DNA of 64,000 nucleotides. It comes from Microbacterium sediminis (GTDB lineage: Bacteria; Actinomycetota; Actinomycetes; Actinomycetales; Microbacteriaceae). The number at the start of each line of letters is the position of its first letter. The first letter of the stretch is position 1. This document shows, piece by piece, positions 17,846 to 26,905 of this stretch. The DNA lies in contig NZ_CP038256.1 of assembly GCF_004564075.1 (NCBI RefSeq), positions 1,116,001-1,180,000 on the forward strand. Reading direction: 5' to 3'. Position numbers and translations under genes: made by a program. The notes below the pieces were generated by a model. The model had not been told where the DNA came from, ran no database searches, and was given only the letters and a program-made list of their open reading frames with translations.

Positions 17846-19042
17846 ATGACGCTCGCCCTGACCAACGCACACGTGATCCCGGTGGTGGGTGACGCCTTCG
17901 ACGGCACGATCGTCGTCGGCGACGACGGACGGATCGCCGCCGCCGGCGCGGATGTGGTGGTCCCGGAAGGCGCGGAGACGATCGACCTGCAGGGCGCGAC
18001 CGTCACCCCGGGCCTCATCGACGCGCACGTGCACCTCGGCGTGAACCCGGAGGGCGACGGTGCGGCGGCCAGCGACACCAACGAGATGACCGGCCCGAAC
18101 CAGGCCGCCGTCCGCACCATCGACGCGATCGATCCGTTCGACGAGGGCTTCGACGTCGCGCTCGCCGGCGGCGTGACCACCGTGGGTGTGAACCCCGGAT
18201 CGGGGAACCCGATCGGCGGTCAGGCCACCGTGCTGCGCACCCACGGCCGGATCGTCGACCGCATGGTGCTGCGCGCCCCCGCTGGCGTGAAGTCCGCGCT
18301 CGGCGAGAACCCCAAGCGCGTCTACGGCGAGAAGAAGCAGACGCCGTCGACGCGCCTGGGCAACGCGAAGATCATTCGCGAGGCGTTCGTCGCCGCGCGC
18401 AACTACATGCGCAGGCACGAGGCCGCCGAGCCGGGCAAGCCCGTCGACGTCGACCTCACGCACGAGGCGCTCGCCGCCGTGCTGCGCGGCGAGATCCCGT
18501 GGCGCCAGCACGCCCACCGCGCCGACGACATCGTCACCGCCGTGCGCCTGGCCGAGGAGTTCGGCTACCGGCTCGTCATCGACCACGGCACCGAGGCGCA
18601 CGTCGTGGCCGACTACCTCGCCGAGCGCGGCGTGCCCGTGCTGATCGGCCCGCTGTTCACCACGAAGTCGAAGATGGAGCTGCGCGGCCGCTCCATCGCC
18701 AACCCGGGCAAGCTCGCCGCGGCGGGCGTGGAGATCTCGATCATCACCGATCACCCCGTCATCCCGATCAACTTCCTCGTGCACCAGGCCTCCCTCGCCG
18801 TGCGCGAGGGGCTGGACGAGCGCACGGCGCTCGAGGCGATCACGATCAACCCCGCCCGCGTGCTCGGCATCGACGGCGAGCTCGGATCCATCGAGGTCGG
18901 CAAGCGCGCCGACCTCGTCGTGTGGAATGGCGAGCCGCTCGACGTCATGGCGCGCCCGGCGCGCGTGCTGATCGACGGCCGCACGGTGTACGAGTACGAC
19001 CGCGACGCGCGCACCGAGCGGGTCGCCCCGCGCGAGGGCTGA
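17846..19042 (+). CDS. amidohydrolase family protein (imidazolonepropionase-like)
   Basis: A 398-aa TIM-barrel metal hydrolase with a small beta-sandwich domain at both ends. The metal motif is DAHVHLG with His61 and His63. Further ligands are in IDHGTEAHVV and the late Asp in SIITDHPVIP. The ending NPARVLGIDGELGSIEVGKRADLVVWNG is typical of amidohydrolases. Relatives cleave cyclic amides or N-acyl amino acids; the substrate is unknown. ATG 17846 follows GGAGGTT. Start is divergent from the broken TPR/MBL pair. Confidence 0.9.
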   Translation: MTLALTNAHVIPVVGDAFDGTIVVGDDGRIAAAGADVVVPEGAETIDLQGATVTPGLIDAHVHLGVNPEGDGAAASDTNEMTGPNQAAVRTIDAIDPFDEGFDVALAGGVTTVGVNPGSGNPIGGQATVLRTHGRIVDRMVLRAPAGVKSALGENPKRVYGEKKQTPSTRLGNAKIIREAFVAARNYMRRHEAAEPGKPVDVDLTHEALAAVLRGEIPWRQHAHRADDIVTAVRLAEEFGYRLVIDHGTEAHVVADYLAERGVPVLIGPLFTTKSKMELRGRSIANPGKLAAAGVEISIITDHPVIPINFLVHQASLAVREGLDERTALEAITINPARVLGIDGELGSIEVGKRADLVVWNGEPLDVMARPARVLIDGRTVYEYDRDARTERVAPREG

Positions 19043-19141
19043 GCCGCGGCCGCGGGGCTCCCGAGTGCGTTCGTGCCGCCTGACGGGCCCCAGACGACCG
19101 GACGGCACGCGGGAGCGGGTGGGCATGCCAGGATCGATCGG

Positions 19142-20044
19142 GTGAGCAGTCCCTTCCGCGGCCTCAGCGCCTTTCCCCTGACCCCGCTGCGCGACGATCG
19201 TGTCGACGAGGCCGCGTTCGCGGGGCTCGTCGAGCGCGCGGCGGCGGCCGGCGTGGACTCGATCACGGCGCTGGGATCGACGGGCTCGTACGCCTACCTC
19301 GACGCGGACGAGCGGGCGCGCGTCGCGCGCATCGCGGTGGCGCACGCGGGGGAGACCCCGGTGCTCGTCGGCGTCGCCGCGCTGCGCACCTCACACGTGC
19401 TGCGCCACGTGGCCGCGGCCGAGGACGCCGGGGCGGCCGGCGTGCTGCTCGCGCCGATGACCTACCAGCCGCTGACCGACGACGACGTGTTCGAGCTGTT
19501 CCGGACGGTCGCCGAGCGCACCGAGCTGCCGATCATCGTGTACGACAACCCGGGCACGACGCGATTCCCGTTCACGCCCGAGCTGTACGCCAGGATCGCC
19601 GCGCTGCCGGGGATCGCATCGATCAAGATCCCGGGCGTCCCCACCGAGCCGTTCGCGGCGCGCGCGCACGTCGCGGCGATCCGGGGCGTGATCCCGCCGC
19701 ACGTGACGATCGGCGTCTCGGGCGACGCGTTCGCGGCCGAGGGACTGCTCGCCGGCTGCGACGCCTGGTACTCGGTGATCGCGGGCACGCTGCCCGATCC
19801 GGCGCTGCGCATCACCCGCGCGGCCCAATCGGACGATGCCGATGCGGCGCGCGCCGAGTCCGTCCGCCTCGAGCCGCTGTGGTGCCTGTTCGCCGCGCAT
19901 GGCGGCAGCATCCGCGTCGTCGCCGCGATCGCCGAGCAGCTCGGCCTCGTCCCGCCGAACTGTCTCCCGCTCCCGATCCGCGGCCTCACCGCCGAGGCCC
20001 GCGCCGAGGTCGCCCGCGTGGTGCAGGAGCTCGACCTGCGCTGA
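19142..20044 (+). CDS. dihydrodipicolinate synthase (DapA) family aldolase/lyase
   Basis: A 300-aa (beta/alpha)8 class I aldolase of the DapA/NAL family. The loop GSTGSYAYL corresponds to the GTTGE motif, IVYDNPGT contains the catalytic Tyr, and the Schiff-base Lys is in ASIKIPGV. The GSTGS variation and the sequence after it differ from true DapA, so another keto-acid lyase role (for example 2-keto-3-deoxy sugar acid or neuraminate-type) is more likely. GTG 19142 has CAGGAT ending 7 nt upstream. It follows the amidohydrolase in the same direction by 99 bp; a joint pathway is possible but unproven. Confidence 0.85.
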   Translation: MSSPFRGLSAFPLTPLRDDRVDEAAFAGLVERAAAAGVDSITALGSTGSYAYLDADERARVARIAVAHAGETPVLVGVAALRTSHVLRHVAAAEDAGAAGVLLAPMTYQPLTDDDVFELFRTVAERTELPIIVYDNPGTTRFPFTPELYARIAALPGIASIKIPGVPTEPFAARAHVAAIRGVIPPHVTIGVSGDAFAAEGLLAGCDAWYSVIAGTLPDPALRITRAAQSDDADAARAESVRLEPLWCLFAAHGGSIRVVAAIAEQLGLVPPNCLPLPIRGLTAEARAEVARVVQELDLR

Positions 20045-20149
20045 CGCTGGTGCCGCGGAAGGCTGGCGGCCACGTGCTCGGGCGTATACCCTTTGTGCCC
20101 GGGGAGAAATGTGTAGGCGCGGTCGCGCGCCTCGACGTGGAAGTGGACG

Positions 20150-21133
20150 ATGATGGCCGCGCAGCCCGGTTGGTATCCCGACCCCGACGATCCGTCGCAG
20201 ATGCGGTGGTGGGACGGCGCCGCATGGGGCGCCTCCGCACCGCCTCCGGTCCCGGCCACCGACACCGCCGCGACGCCGTCGCCCCTGCGGCGCATTCCCC
20301 TGTGGGGCTGGGCGGTGATGGCCGCGGTGGCGATCGCGCTGACGATCCTCGTGCCGGGGCTGATCGCCGTCGTCGCGCTGGTCGTCCTCGTCGTCGCGAT
20401 CGTCGCCCTCTGGCGGGGCACGCCCACATGGCTCCGCCTGCGGACTCGGAAGGCCGCGGCGGGAGTCGCGGCGGTCGCGGCCGTCGTGTGCTTCACCACG
20501 ACGGGCATCGCCTCCGCGCAATCGGCCCCTCCGACGTCCTCGCTCACGGCGCCCGCGGTGCAGACCGAGCACGAGCCGTCGGACACGCGCGCGCCGTCGG
20601 ACACGCGCGCGCCGGCGGAGTCGTCCACGCCGCGGCCCTTCGCGCCGGCCGCCGAGAAGCCGACCCCCACTCCGACGACGTCGGTGCGGGAAGAGGTGGT
20701 GAGCGAGGCGCTCCCATTCGCCGAAACCACCGTCGATGACCCCACCATGACGCGCGGGCAGACGGCGGTGCGCACCGAGGGCGCCAACGGGGAGCGCACC
20801 CTCACGTATCGCGTGACGCTGGTGGACGGCAAGGAGATCAGCCGCGAGCTCGTTTCGGATGTCGTCACCGTGCCGCCGACCGATCGGGTGGTCGCGGTCG
20901 GCACCTATGACCCGCCCCCGCCGCCGCCGGCTCCGGAACCGGCGCCCATCGCACAGGCCGGCGCGGGGTGCGACTCGAACTATGCCGACGCGTGCGTGCC
21001 CGTGTCGTCGGATGTCGACTGCGCCGGTGGCAGCGGCAACGGGCCGGCGTACTTCGATGGCGTGGCCCGCATCGTGGGCAGCGATGTCTACGATCTCGAC
21101 CGCGACGGCGACGGATACGCCTGCGAGCCCTGA
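20150..21133 (+). CDS. DUF2510/G5/Excalibur surface protein
   Basis: A 327-aa modular membrane-anchored protein. Residues 5-28 are a DUF2510 motif (PGWYPDPDDPSQMRWWDG). Two hydrophobic helices follow (residues about 50-85, then 100-125 ending in IASAQS). Next come a Pro/Thr-rich linker with a tandem hexapeptide (PSDTRA twice), a G5 domain (REEVVSEALPFAETT to VVAVGTYDPP), a Pro-rich spacer and a C-terminal Excalibur Ca-binding motif (DLDRDGDGYACE). Such proteins bind cell wall sugars. ATG 20150; ATG 20153 is equally possible. A TATACC -10-like box is at about 20084. Confidence 0.88.
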   Translation: MMAAQPGWYPDPDDPSQMRWWDGAAWGASAPPPVPATDTAATPSPLRRIPLWGWAVMAAVAIALTILVPGLIAVVALVVLVVAIVALWRGTPTWLRLRTRKAAAGVAAVAAVVCFTTTGIASAQSAPPTSSLTAPAVQTEHEPSDTRAPSDTRAPAESSTPRPFAPAAEKPTPTPTTSVREEVVSEALPFAETTVDDPTMTRGQTAVRTEGANGERTLTYRVTLVDGKEISRELVSDVVTVPPTDRVVAVGTYDPPPPPPAPEPAPIAQAGAGCDSNYADACVPVSSDVDCAGGSGNGPAYFDGVARIVGSDVYDLDRDGDGYACEP

Positions 21134-21175
21134 CGCCCCTCCCGCGACGGGGCGCGGAGCGGTAGCGTCGTCGGC

Positions 21176-21619
21176 ATGAGCGCGCTCACTTTCTCGACCG
21201 TCCTCGAGCCCTACGGTCCGGCGGCCGCGATCCTGCTCACCGAGGAGCAGGTCGGGCAGCTCGGCGGCGCCAAGAACGCGCCCGTGGTGGTCGCGATCGG
21301 CGGCCGCACGGCGCGGCTGCGGATTGCGCGCATGGGCGTTGACACGATGATCGGCCTCAGCAAGGCGGCGCGGGCCGAGCTCGGGGTCGAGAACGGCGAC
21401 GCGGTGGAGGTGACGATCGAGCTCGACACCGCGGAGCGCACGGTCGAGGTGCCCGCCGCGCTGCAGGAAGCGCTCGGCGCCGACCCGGAGCTGCAGCGGC
21501 GCTTCGACGCGCTGGCGTACTCGCGGCGCAAGGAGATCGCGCGCTCAATCGCCGAGGCCAAGCAGGACGCCACCCGCGAGCGTCGGCTGCAGAAGGCGCT
21601 CGACGAGCTGCGCGGCTGA
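21176..21619 (+). CDS. YdeI/OmpD-associated, DUF1905-type protein
   Basis: A 147-aa protein with two parts. The N-terminal beta-barrel domain (DUF1905-like) runs from LTFSTVLEPYG through GRTARLRIARMGVDTMIGLSK and ENGDAVEVTIELD. The C-terminal helical YdeI tail (LQRRFDALAYSRRKEIARSI and AEAKQDATRERRLQKAL) follows. These pairs occur in many actinobacteria; YdeI has been linked to bacteriocin/polymyxin tolerance, but the molecular role is unclear. ATG 21176 has TAGCGT (21163-21168) ending 7 nt upstream, so it is read as leaderless. It is followed after 10 nt by a DHFR-fold gene. Confidence 0.88.
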   Translation: MSALTFSTVLEPYGPAAAILLTEEQVGQLGGAKNAPVVVAIGGRTARLRIARMGVDTMIGLSKAARAELGVENGDAVEVTIELDTAERTVEVPAALQEALGADPELQRRFDALAYSRRKEIARSIAEAKQDATRERRLQKALDELRG

Positions 21620-21629
21620 GGGAGGGAAC

Positions 21630-22181
21630 ATGCTGCTCGTCTCCATGGGGGTCTCGGTCGACGGGTTCATTGCCGATCGCACCGGCTCGTTCGACTGGGG
21701 CGCTCCCGACGACGAGCTCTTCGGATTCCATCTGGCGCGTGTGCGCGAGCTGGGAGCCGTCATCCTGGGGCGGCGCCTGTACGAGACGATGCGCGTGTGG
21801 GAGACCGACCCCGCGATGCGCGGGAACGCCGCCGAGTCGGAGTTCGCCGACGTCTGGACGGCGCTGCCGAAGGTCGTGTTCAGCCGCACCCTCGATCGGG
21901 TGGAGGGCAACGCGCGCCTGGCGACCGGATCGGTTTCCGACGAGGTCGCACGCACCCTCGCCGAGACCGACCGGGAGGTGGAGATCGGGGGAGCGATGCT
22001 CGCGGGGCAGGCGATCGAGGCGGGTCTCGTGGACGAGTTCCGGATCTTCCGCTACCCGGTGATCGTCGGCGGCGGCGCCCCACTGCTGCCGCACATCGCC
22101 GATCCGATCGCGCTCGATCTGATCGAGAGCCGCGTCTTCTCCGGGCGCGTGGTGTACGAGCGCTACCGCCGCGCGGCCTGA
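21630..22181 (+). CDS. dihydrofolate reductase family protein (RibD C-terminal-like)
   Basis: A 183-aa NADPH-dependent reductase fold: VSMGVSVDGFIADRTGSFDW, AVILGRRLYETM, PKVVFSRTLDRVEGNARL, and IGGAMLAGQAIEAGLVDEFRIF with YPVIVGGG. This is the pattern of the YyaP/YwjB group related to the RibD reductase domain, not a folate-pathway DHFR. Substrate unknown. ATG 21630 has a GGGAGGG Shine-Dalgarno and lies 10 nt after the YdeI gene, so the two are probably co-transcribed. It ends at the terminator 22196-22229. Confidence 0.88.
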   Translation: MLLVSMGVSVDGFIADRTGSFDWGAPDDELFGFHLARVRELGAVILGRRLYETMRVWETDPAMRGNAAESEFADVWTALPKVVFSRTLDRVEGNARLATGSVSDEVARTLAETDREVEIGGAMLAGQAIEAGLVDEFRIFRYPVIVGGGAPLLPHIADPIALDLIESRVFSGRVVYERYRRAA

Positions 22182-22195
22182 CGGCCGCGCGCACG

Positions 22196-22229
22196 ACGAG
22201 GCCGCCGACCTCGTGGCCGGCGGCCTCGT
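22196..22229. terminator. hairpin between convergent DHFR-like and DJ-1/PfpI genes
   Basis: A perfect 12-bp stem (ACGAGGCCGCCG with CGGCGGCCTCGT) around a 10-nt loop. It lies between two convergent stops and lacks a T-tract. Confidence 0.6.
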
Positions 22230-22236
22230 GCCCGAA

Positions 22237-22785
22237 TCAGCCGTGCTGCTCGGTGTGCTTGCCCTCGGCGATCTCCTCGACCGTCTTGGCACAGAACGCG
22301 GGCAGGTCGTCGGGGGTGCGGCTCGAGACGAGTCCGGCGTCGACGACGACCTCCTCGTCCACCCAGTTGGCGCCCGCGTTGCGCAGGTCGGTCCGCAGGC
22401 TCGGGTAGCTCGTGATCGTGCGATCCCGCACCACGTCGGCCTCGATGAGGATCCAGGCGCCGTGGCAGATCACCGAGACGGGCTTGTGCTCGGCGAAGAA
22501 CGCGCGCGCGAACTCGACCGACGGCACGTCCATGCGCAGGTGATCGGCGTTGACCACACCGCCCGGCAGCACGAGCGCGTCGTACGCGTCGCTGGTCGCC
22601 TCGGCGATCGGCACGTCCACCCGCTGGCGGTGGCCGTTCTTGCCGGTGATCTCGCCCTCTGCGGGAGAGACGAGCACCGCCTCCGCGCCGTGCTCGGTGA
22701 CGGCCTGCCAGGGGCTCGTCAGCTCGCTGTCCTCGTATCCGTCCGTGAGCAGGAACGCCACGCGCTTGCCGGTGAGGTGAGTCAT
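22237..22785 (-). CDS. DJ-1/PfpI family protein (type 1 glutamine amidotransferase-like)
   Basis: A 182-aa flavodoxin-like protein: VAFLLTDGYEDSELTSPW with the conserved Glu, ALVLPGGVVNADHLR, and the nucleophile elbow SVICHGAWILIEADV with the reactive Cys followed by His. It matches the PfpI/YhbO subgroup, assigned as general stress proteins with protease, deglycase or hydratase activities, all debated. ATG 22785 has CGAGGAGGCACG upstream. The gene converges on the DHFR-like gene and is transcribed away from the small protein at 22938. Confidence 0.9.
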   Translation of the reverse strand: MTHLTGKRVAFLLTDGYEDSELTSPWQAVTEHGAEAVLVSPAEGEITGKNGHRQRVDVPIAEATSDAYDALVLPGGVVNADHLRMDVPSVEFARAFFAEHKPVSVICHGAWILIEADVVRDRTITSYPSLRTDLRNAGANWVDEEVVVDAGLVSSRTPDDLPAFCAKTVEEIAEGKHTEQHG

Positions 22786-22937
22786 CGTGCCTCCTCGAAT
22801 CGTCCTTCAGGGGTCGCGATCGACGCTACGGAGGGCGCGCCGTACTGTCACGGGGGTTGCGGGTGCCCGCGGGCATCGCTAACGGCGCGCGACCGTGGCG
22901 GCCCCCGGTGCCCCGTGGCGGGCGTAGCATGGCGCGA

Positions 22938-23084
22938 GTGAACGCTCACGATGACCACACCCCGCGCCGCGAGGACGCGGCCGTGCCGCTCGCCGAACTG
23001 CCGCTGCTGCCGTTGGACGCGGCGATGCCGGCCGGCATCTGCGTCGACGGCGTGTGCGAGTTCCCCGCGCCCCGCACGCACTGA
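22938..23084 (+). CDS. 48-aa protein with a two-cysteine C-terminus
   Basis: GTG 22938 follows TAGCAT (22925-22930) by 7 nt, the leaderless pattern. The product is acidic at first and ends ICVDGVCEFPAPRTH, with a CVDGVC motif (two Cys four apart), and has no signal peptide. An earlier ATG is in frame (22929) but lies within the predicted promoter. It is followed by the hairpin at 23115-23152. Function unknown; a metal- or redox-active peptide is only a guess. Confidence 0.55.
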   Translation: MNAHDDHTPRREDAAVPLAELPLLPLDAAMPAGICVDGVCEFPAPRTH

Positions 23085-23114
23085 CCCGCGCCTGCAGGCG
23101 CCCCGCGCACGCAA

Positions 23115-23152
23115 CAGGGCGCCGCCCCGGCAGAACCGGTGCGGCGCCCCTG
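23115..23152. terminator. hairpin between the 48-aa gene and the convergent MFS gene
   Basis: CAGGGCGCCGC pairs with GCGGCGCCCCTG with one bulged C. On the plus strand it is followed by TTGTTG. It fits a bidirectional terminator for the two convergent genes. Confidence 0.6.
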
Positions 23153-23165
23153 TTGTTGCGTCGGA

Positions 23166-24665
23166 TCAGTGGCCGCCGTGGAAGCCGGGCTCCTGGTCGG
23201 CGGGCTTGCGCACGAAGAGCGCCAGCACCACCGTCGCCGTCGCGATGATCGCGGCGATGAGGAACGCCGAGCGCGCGCCCGGCAGGCCCGCGACCGCGGC
23301 CGAGAGGCCCTGCTGCTCGCCGGCGTGCAGCGCCGAGGAGTAGATCGCGATGAGCAGCGCCGTGCCGGTGGCGCCGGCCACCTGCTGCAGCGTGTTCAGC
23401 GCCGCCGAGCCGTGCGAGTAGAAGCGGCGCTCGAGCGAGCCGAGCGACGCCGAGAACAGCGGCGTGAACGAGGCGGCCAGGCCCAGCGACATGCCCGTCT
23501 GCACGACGATCAGCAGCGGCAGCGGGGTGTGCTCGCCGAGCGAGGCGTACACGAACATCGCCACGGCGATGAGGATCGTGCCCGGCAGCAGTAGCGTCCG
23601 GGGCCCGCGCGCGTCGTAGATGCGACCCATCACGGGACCGAGGATGCCCATCAGCAGCGAGCCGGGCAGGAGCACGAGGCCGGCCTGCAGCGAATCGAGG
23701 CCGACGACATCCTGCAGGTACAGCGGCAGGAGCGAGAACGTGCCGAACATCGAGAACGCCACGACGGCCATGATCACGACCGAGATCACGAAGTTGCCCG
23801 AGCGGAACACGCGCATGTCCAGCAGTGCGTCGTCCTTCTTCTGCAGCACGAGCTGACGCCACACGAACAGCGCAAGCCCCACGACGCCGACGGCCATGAT
23901 CGTCCAGCCCATCGCCGCCGAGCCGGCCGCGCCCTCGCCGTGACCGCCGAACTGGCTCAGGCCGAAGACGATGCCGCCGAAGGCCAGGGCCGACAGCACG
24001 ATCGAGAGCACGTCGATGGGGGCGTGGGTGGTCTCGCCGAGGTTCAGCATCCACTTGGCGCCCACGGCCAGCGCGATGATCGCGATCGGCAGCACGATGC
24101 CGAACAGCCACCGCCAGCTGAGGGTCTCGAGCACGGCGCCCGAGAGCGTCGGGCCGATCGCCGGCGCGAGCGAGATGACCAGGCCGACGCGGCCCATCAT
24201 GCGCCCGCGCGAGCGCGCCGGCACCACGTTCATGATCGTGGTCATCAGCAGCGGCATCATCACGCCGGTGCCGGCCGCCTGCACCACGCGGCCCACGAGC
24301 AGCATGGTGAAGCCGGGCGCCACGAGGCAGATGAGCGTGCCCAGGGTGAACGAGATCATCGCGGCCAGGAACACCTGGCGCGTGGTGAAGCGCACGAGCA
24401 TGAAGCCGGTGGTCGGGATGACCACCGCCATGGTGAGCATGAAGGCGCTCGTCATCCACTGGCCGAGCTCCGGCGGCAGGCCGAGGTCGGTGTTGAGGTG
24501 CGGGATCGCGATGCCCATCGTCGTCTCGTTGAGGATCGCGACGAACGCGGCGACGAGCAGGAGCCAGATCACCCGCATCCCGCGCGGATCGATGCCGTCC
24601 GCCCGCTGCGGGGCCGCGTTCTCGGCAGCCACGGCGGGGATGGATCCGGTTTCGGTGGTCGACAT
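23166..24665 (-). CDS. MFS multidrug efflux transporter (DHA2/EmrB type)
   Basis: A 499-aa protein with about 14 hydrophobic helices. DHA2 markers are WMTSAFMLTMAVVIPTTGFM near helix 2, GRVVQAAGTGVMMPL after helix 4, and motif C LAPAIGPTLSG in helix 5. The central loop after helix 6 has GKWMLNL-type sequence and the C-terminus ends in PGFHGGH. It should export hydrophobic compounds by proton antiport. ATG 24665 with CGAGGAG upstream. No dedicated regulator gene is adjacent; the 191-bp gap to the divergent ABC gene holds both promoters. Confidence 0.92.
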   Translation of the reverse strand: MSTTETGSIPAVAAENAAPQRADGIDPRGMRVIWLLLVAAFVAILNETTMGIAIPHLNTDLGLPPELGQWMTSAFMLTMAVVIPTTGFMLVRFTTRQVFLAAMISFTLGTLICLVAPGFTMLLVGRVVQAAGTGVMMPLLMTTIMNVVPARSRGRMMGRVGLVISLAPAIGPTLSGAVLETLSWRWLFGIVLPIAIIALAVGAKWMLNLGETTHAPIDVLSIVLSALAFGGIVFGLSQFGGHGEGAAGSAAMGWTIMAVGVVGLALFVWRQLVLQKKDDALLDMRVFRSGNFVISVVIMAVVAFSMFGTFSLLPLYLQDVVGLDSLQAGLVLLPGSLLMGILGPVMGRIYDARGPRTLLLPGTILIAVAMFVYASLGEHTPLPLLIVVQTGMSLGLAASFTPLFSASLGSLERRFYSHGSAALNTLQQVAGATGTALLIAIYSSALHAGEQQGLSAAVAGLPGARSAFLIAAIIATATVVLALFVRKPADQEPGFHGGH

Positions 24666-24856
24666 ATGACTCCTCGGAGCAGAAGGGGAGAGGGAGACCG
24701 CGTTATGCGGTGGCGGACGAGAGCCGTCCGCGGCACGCCGATGCGCGCGACGGTTCAGACTAACCGCGGCCTCCGACGACGCATTCCCGGATCCGCGATA
24801 TTCAACCTGCTGTTCACCCGGCCGATCATGTCGGGCCCCGGCAATAGTCTGGCCTC

Positions 24857-26905
24857 ATGAGCATGGGACGGGGAATGGGCGGTCGCCCGGGCGGCCTGCG
24901 CGGGGTGGACGAGGACGCCCTGCGTCGGCAGAACGCCGAGGCCCCCGCGGTGCCCGATCTCGGGCGGCGCGTCGCGGCGCTGTTCCGCCCGTACGTGGGA
25001 AAGATCGCCGTCACGGCGCTGTTGGTCGTCATCGGCGCCGCCCTCGGCGTCGTGCCCCCGCTCGTGATCGAGCGCGTCTTCGACGAGGCGCTGTTCCCGC
25101 CCGAGGGCGGCGTGCAGATGCGTCTGCTGGGCACGCTCGTAGCCGTCATCATCGGCCTGTACGTGCTGAGCGCGATCGTCGGGGTGATCCAGACGTGGTT
25201 CACCTCGAACGTCGGCAACCGCGTCACGGGCGACCTGCGCGTGAAGATGTTCGAGCACCTCCAGGCGATGGAGCTGGGCTTCTTCACCCGCACCAAGACG
25301 GGCGTCATCCAGTCGCGGCTGCAGAACGACGTCGGCGGCGTTTCCGGCGTGCTCACGAGCACCGTGACGAGCATCCTCGGCAACACGGTGACGGTGATCG
25401 CCTCGCTCGTGGCGATGATCCTCATCGACTGGCGCCTCACGCTCATCGCGATCGTGATCATGCCGCCCCTCGTCATCGTGCAGCGGCGCGTGGGGCAGGT
25501 GCGCGCGCGGATCGCGTCGGAGACGCAGCAGTCGCTGTCGGAGCTGACGGCGATCACGCAGGAGACGCTGAGCGTGTCGGGCATCCTGCTGTCGAAGTCG
25601 TTCAACCGGCAGCGGGCCGAGTCGCGCCGCTACGCCGACGAGAACGCCAACCAGATCCGGCTGCAGGTGCGCCAGGCCATGAGCGGCCAGGGCTTCTTCG
25701 CCGTCGTCCACGTGCTGATGGCGTCGGTGCCCGCCGTCATCTACCTCGTGGCCGGGTTCATCATGGTCGGCGACCCGGGCGCGATCACGGCCGGCGCGAT
25801 CGTCGCGTTCACCACGGTGCAGGCGCGGTTGCTGCAGCCCCTGACGAGCCTCATGCGGGTGGCGCTGGAGGTGCAGACCTCGGCCGCGCTGTTCGCCCGC
25901 ATCTTCGAGTACCTCGACCTCACGCCCGCGATCACCGACGCGCCCGACGCGATCGACGTCGAGGACGGCCCGGGGCCGCTCGGGCGGATCGAGTTCCGCG
26001 ACGTCACCTTCCGCTACCCCGATGCCTCGCCCGACTCGCGCCCCACGCTGGACGGGGTCACGTTCGTGGCCGAACCCGGGCAGCAGGTCGCCTTCGTCGG
26101 CCCGAGCGGGGCCGGAAAGACCACCGTGCTGTACCTGACCCCGCGCCTGTACGAGGCCTCCTCCGGGCAGGTGCTGTTCGCCGGCGCCGACGTGCGCGCG
26201 CTGCGGCACGAGTCGATCATCGACCACGTGGGCATCGTGTCGCAGGAGACGTATCTGTTCCACGCGACCATCCGCGAGAACCTCCGCTACGCCAAGCCCG
26301 ACGCGACGGACGCCGAGATCGAGGAGGCGTGCCGGCAGGCCAACATCCACCACATCATCGCGGGGTTCGAGCAGGGCTACGACACCGTCGTGGGCGAGCG
26401 CGGCTACCGGCTCTCCGGCGGCGAGAAGCAGCGCATCGCCATCGCGCGCGTGCTGCTCAAGGACCCGCCGGTGCTGCTGCTGGACGAGGCCACGAGCGCG
26501 CTCGACACCGTCTCGGAGCGCATCGTGCAGGAGGCGCTCGAGGCCGCGGCCCGAGGCCGCACCACGCTCTCGATCGCGCATCGACTCTCGACGGTGATCG
26601 ACGCCGACGTGATCCACGTGGTCGAGGCGGGGCGGATCGTCGAGTCCGGCACCCACTCCGAGCTGATCGCGCGCGGCGGCCTGTACGCCGAGCTCGCCGC
26701 CGAGCAGCTCGCCTCGACGCGCGTGCTCGAGACCGAGGAGGCCGTCGCCGGGGAGCTGCCGCCGCCCGACCTCGCGCGGCGCCGCGCGGATCGCGCGCCG
26801 GAGGAGGAGCGCGCGGCCGCGACGGCCGACGTCGTGCCGCCGGCCACCGGCGCGCTCGCGCTGCCGGTCGCCGACCCGGTCACCGGCGAGGTGCCGGAGC
26901 CGTGA
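24857..26905 (+). CDS. ABC exporter, fused permease and ATPase
   Basis: A 682-aa half-transporter. The membrane domain (residues about 40-340) has six helices and the coupling-type segment LQAMELGFFTRTKTGVIQSR. The ATPase domain has Walker A GPSGAGKTT (from residue 415), signature LSGGEKQR (about 519), Walker [13 protein letters not shown] and the H-loop in IAHRLSTV. The 60-residue Ala/Pro-rich C-terminal tail is unusual and likely disordered. Lipid or drug export is expected from the MdlB/MsbA-like class. ATG 24857 has TAGTCT (24845-24850) ending 6 nt upstream. The stop overlaps the barstar-like gene. Confidence 0.93.
   Translation: MSMGRGMGGRPGGLRGVDEDALRRQNAEAPAVPDLGRRVAALFRPYVGKIAVTALLVVIGAALGVVPPLVIERVFDEALFPPEGGVQMRLLGTLVAVIIGLYVLSAIVGVIQTWFTSNVGNRVTGDLRVKMFEHLQAMELGFFTRTKTGVIQSRLQNDVGGVSGVLTSTVTSILGNTVTVIASLVAMILIDWRLTLIAIVIMPPLVIVQRRVGQVRARIASETQQSLSELTAITQETLSVSGILLSKSFNRQRAESRRYADENANQIRLQVRQAMSGQGFFAVVHVLMASVPAVIYLVAGFIMVGDPGAITAGAIVAFTTVQARLLQPLTSLMRVALEVQTSAALFARIFEYLDLTPAITDAPDAIDVEDGPGPLGRIEFRDVTFRYPDASPDSRPTLDGVTFVAEPGQQVAFVGPSGAGKTTVLYLTPRLYEASSGQVLFAGADVRALRHESIIDHVGIVSQETYLFHATIRENLRYAKPDATDAEIEEACRQANIHHIIAGFEQGYDTVVGERGYRLSGGEKQRIAIARVLLKDPPVLLLDEATSALDTVSERIVQEALEAAARGRTTLSIAHRLSTVIDADVIHVVEAGRIVESGTHSELIARGGLYAELAAEQLASTRVLETEEAVAGELPPPDLARRRADRAPEEERAAATADVVPPATGALALPVADPVTGEVPEP

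Noticed and set aside
20570..20620. Expandable tandem repeat in the G5/Excalibur protein as a phase-variation tract
   Set aside because: It has only two 18-bp units of a Pro/Ser/Thr linker, and the unit length is a multiple of three, so slippage would not shift the frame.
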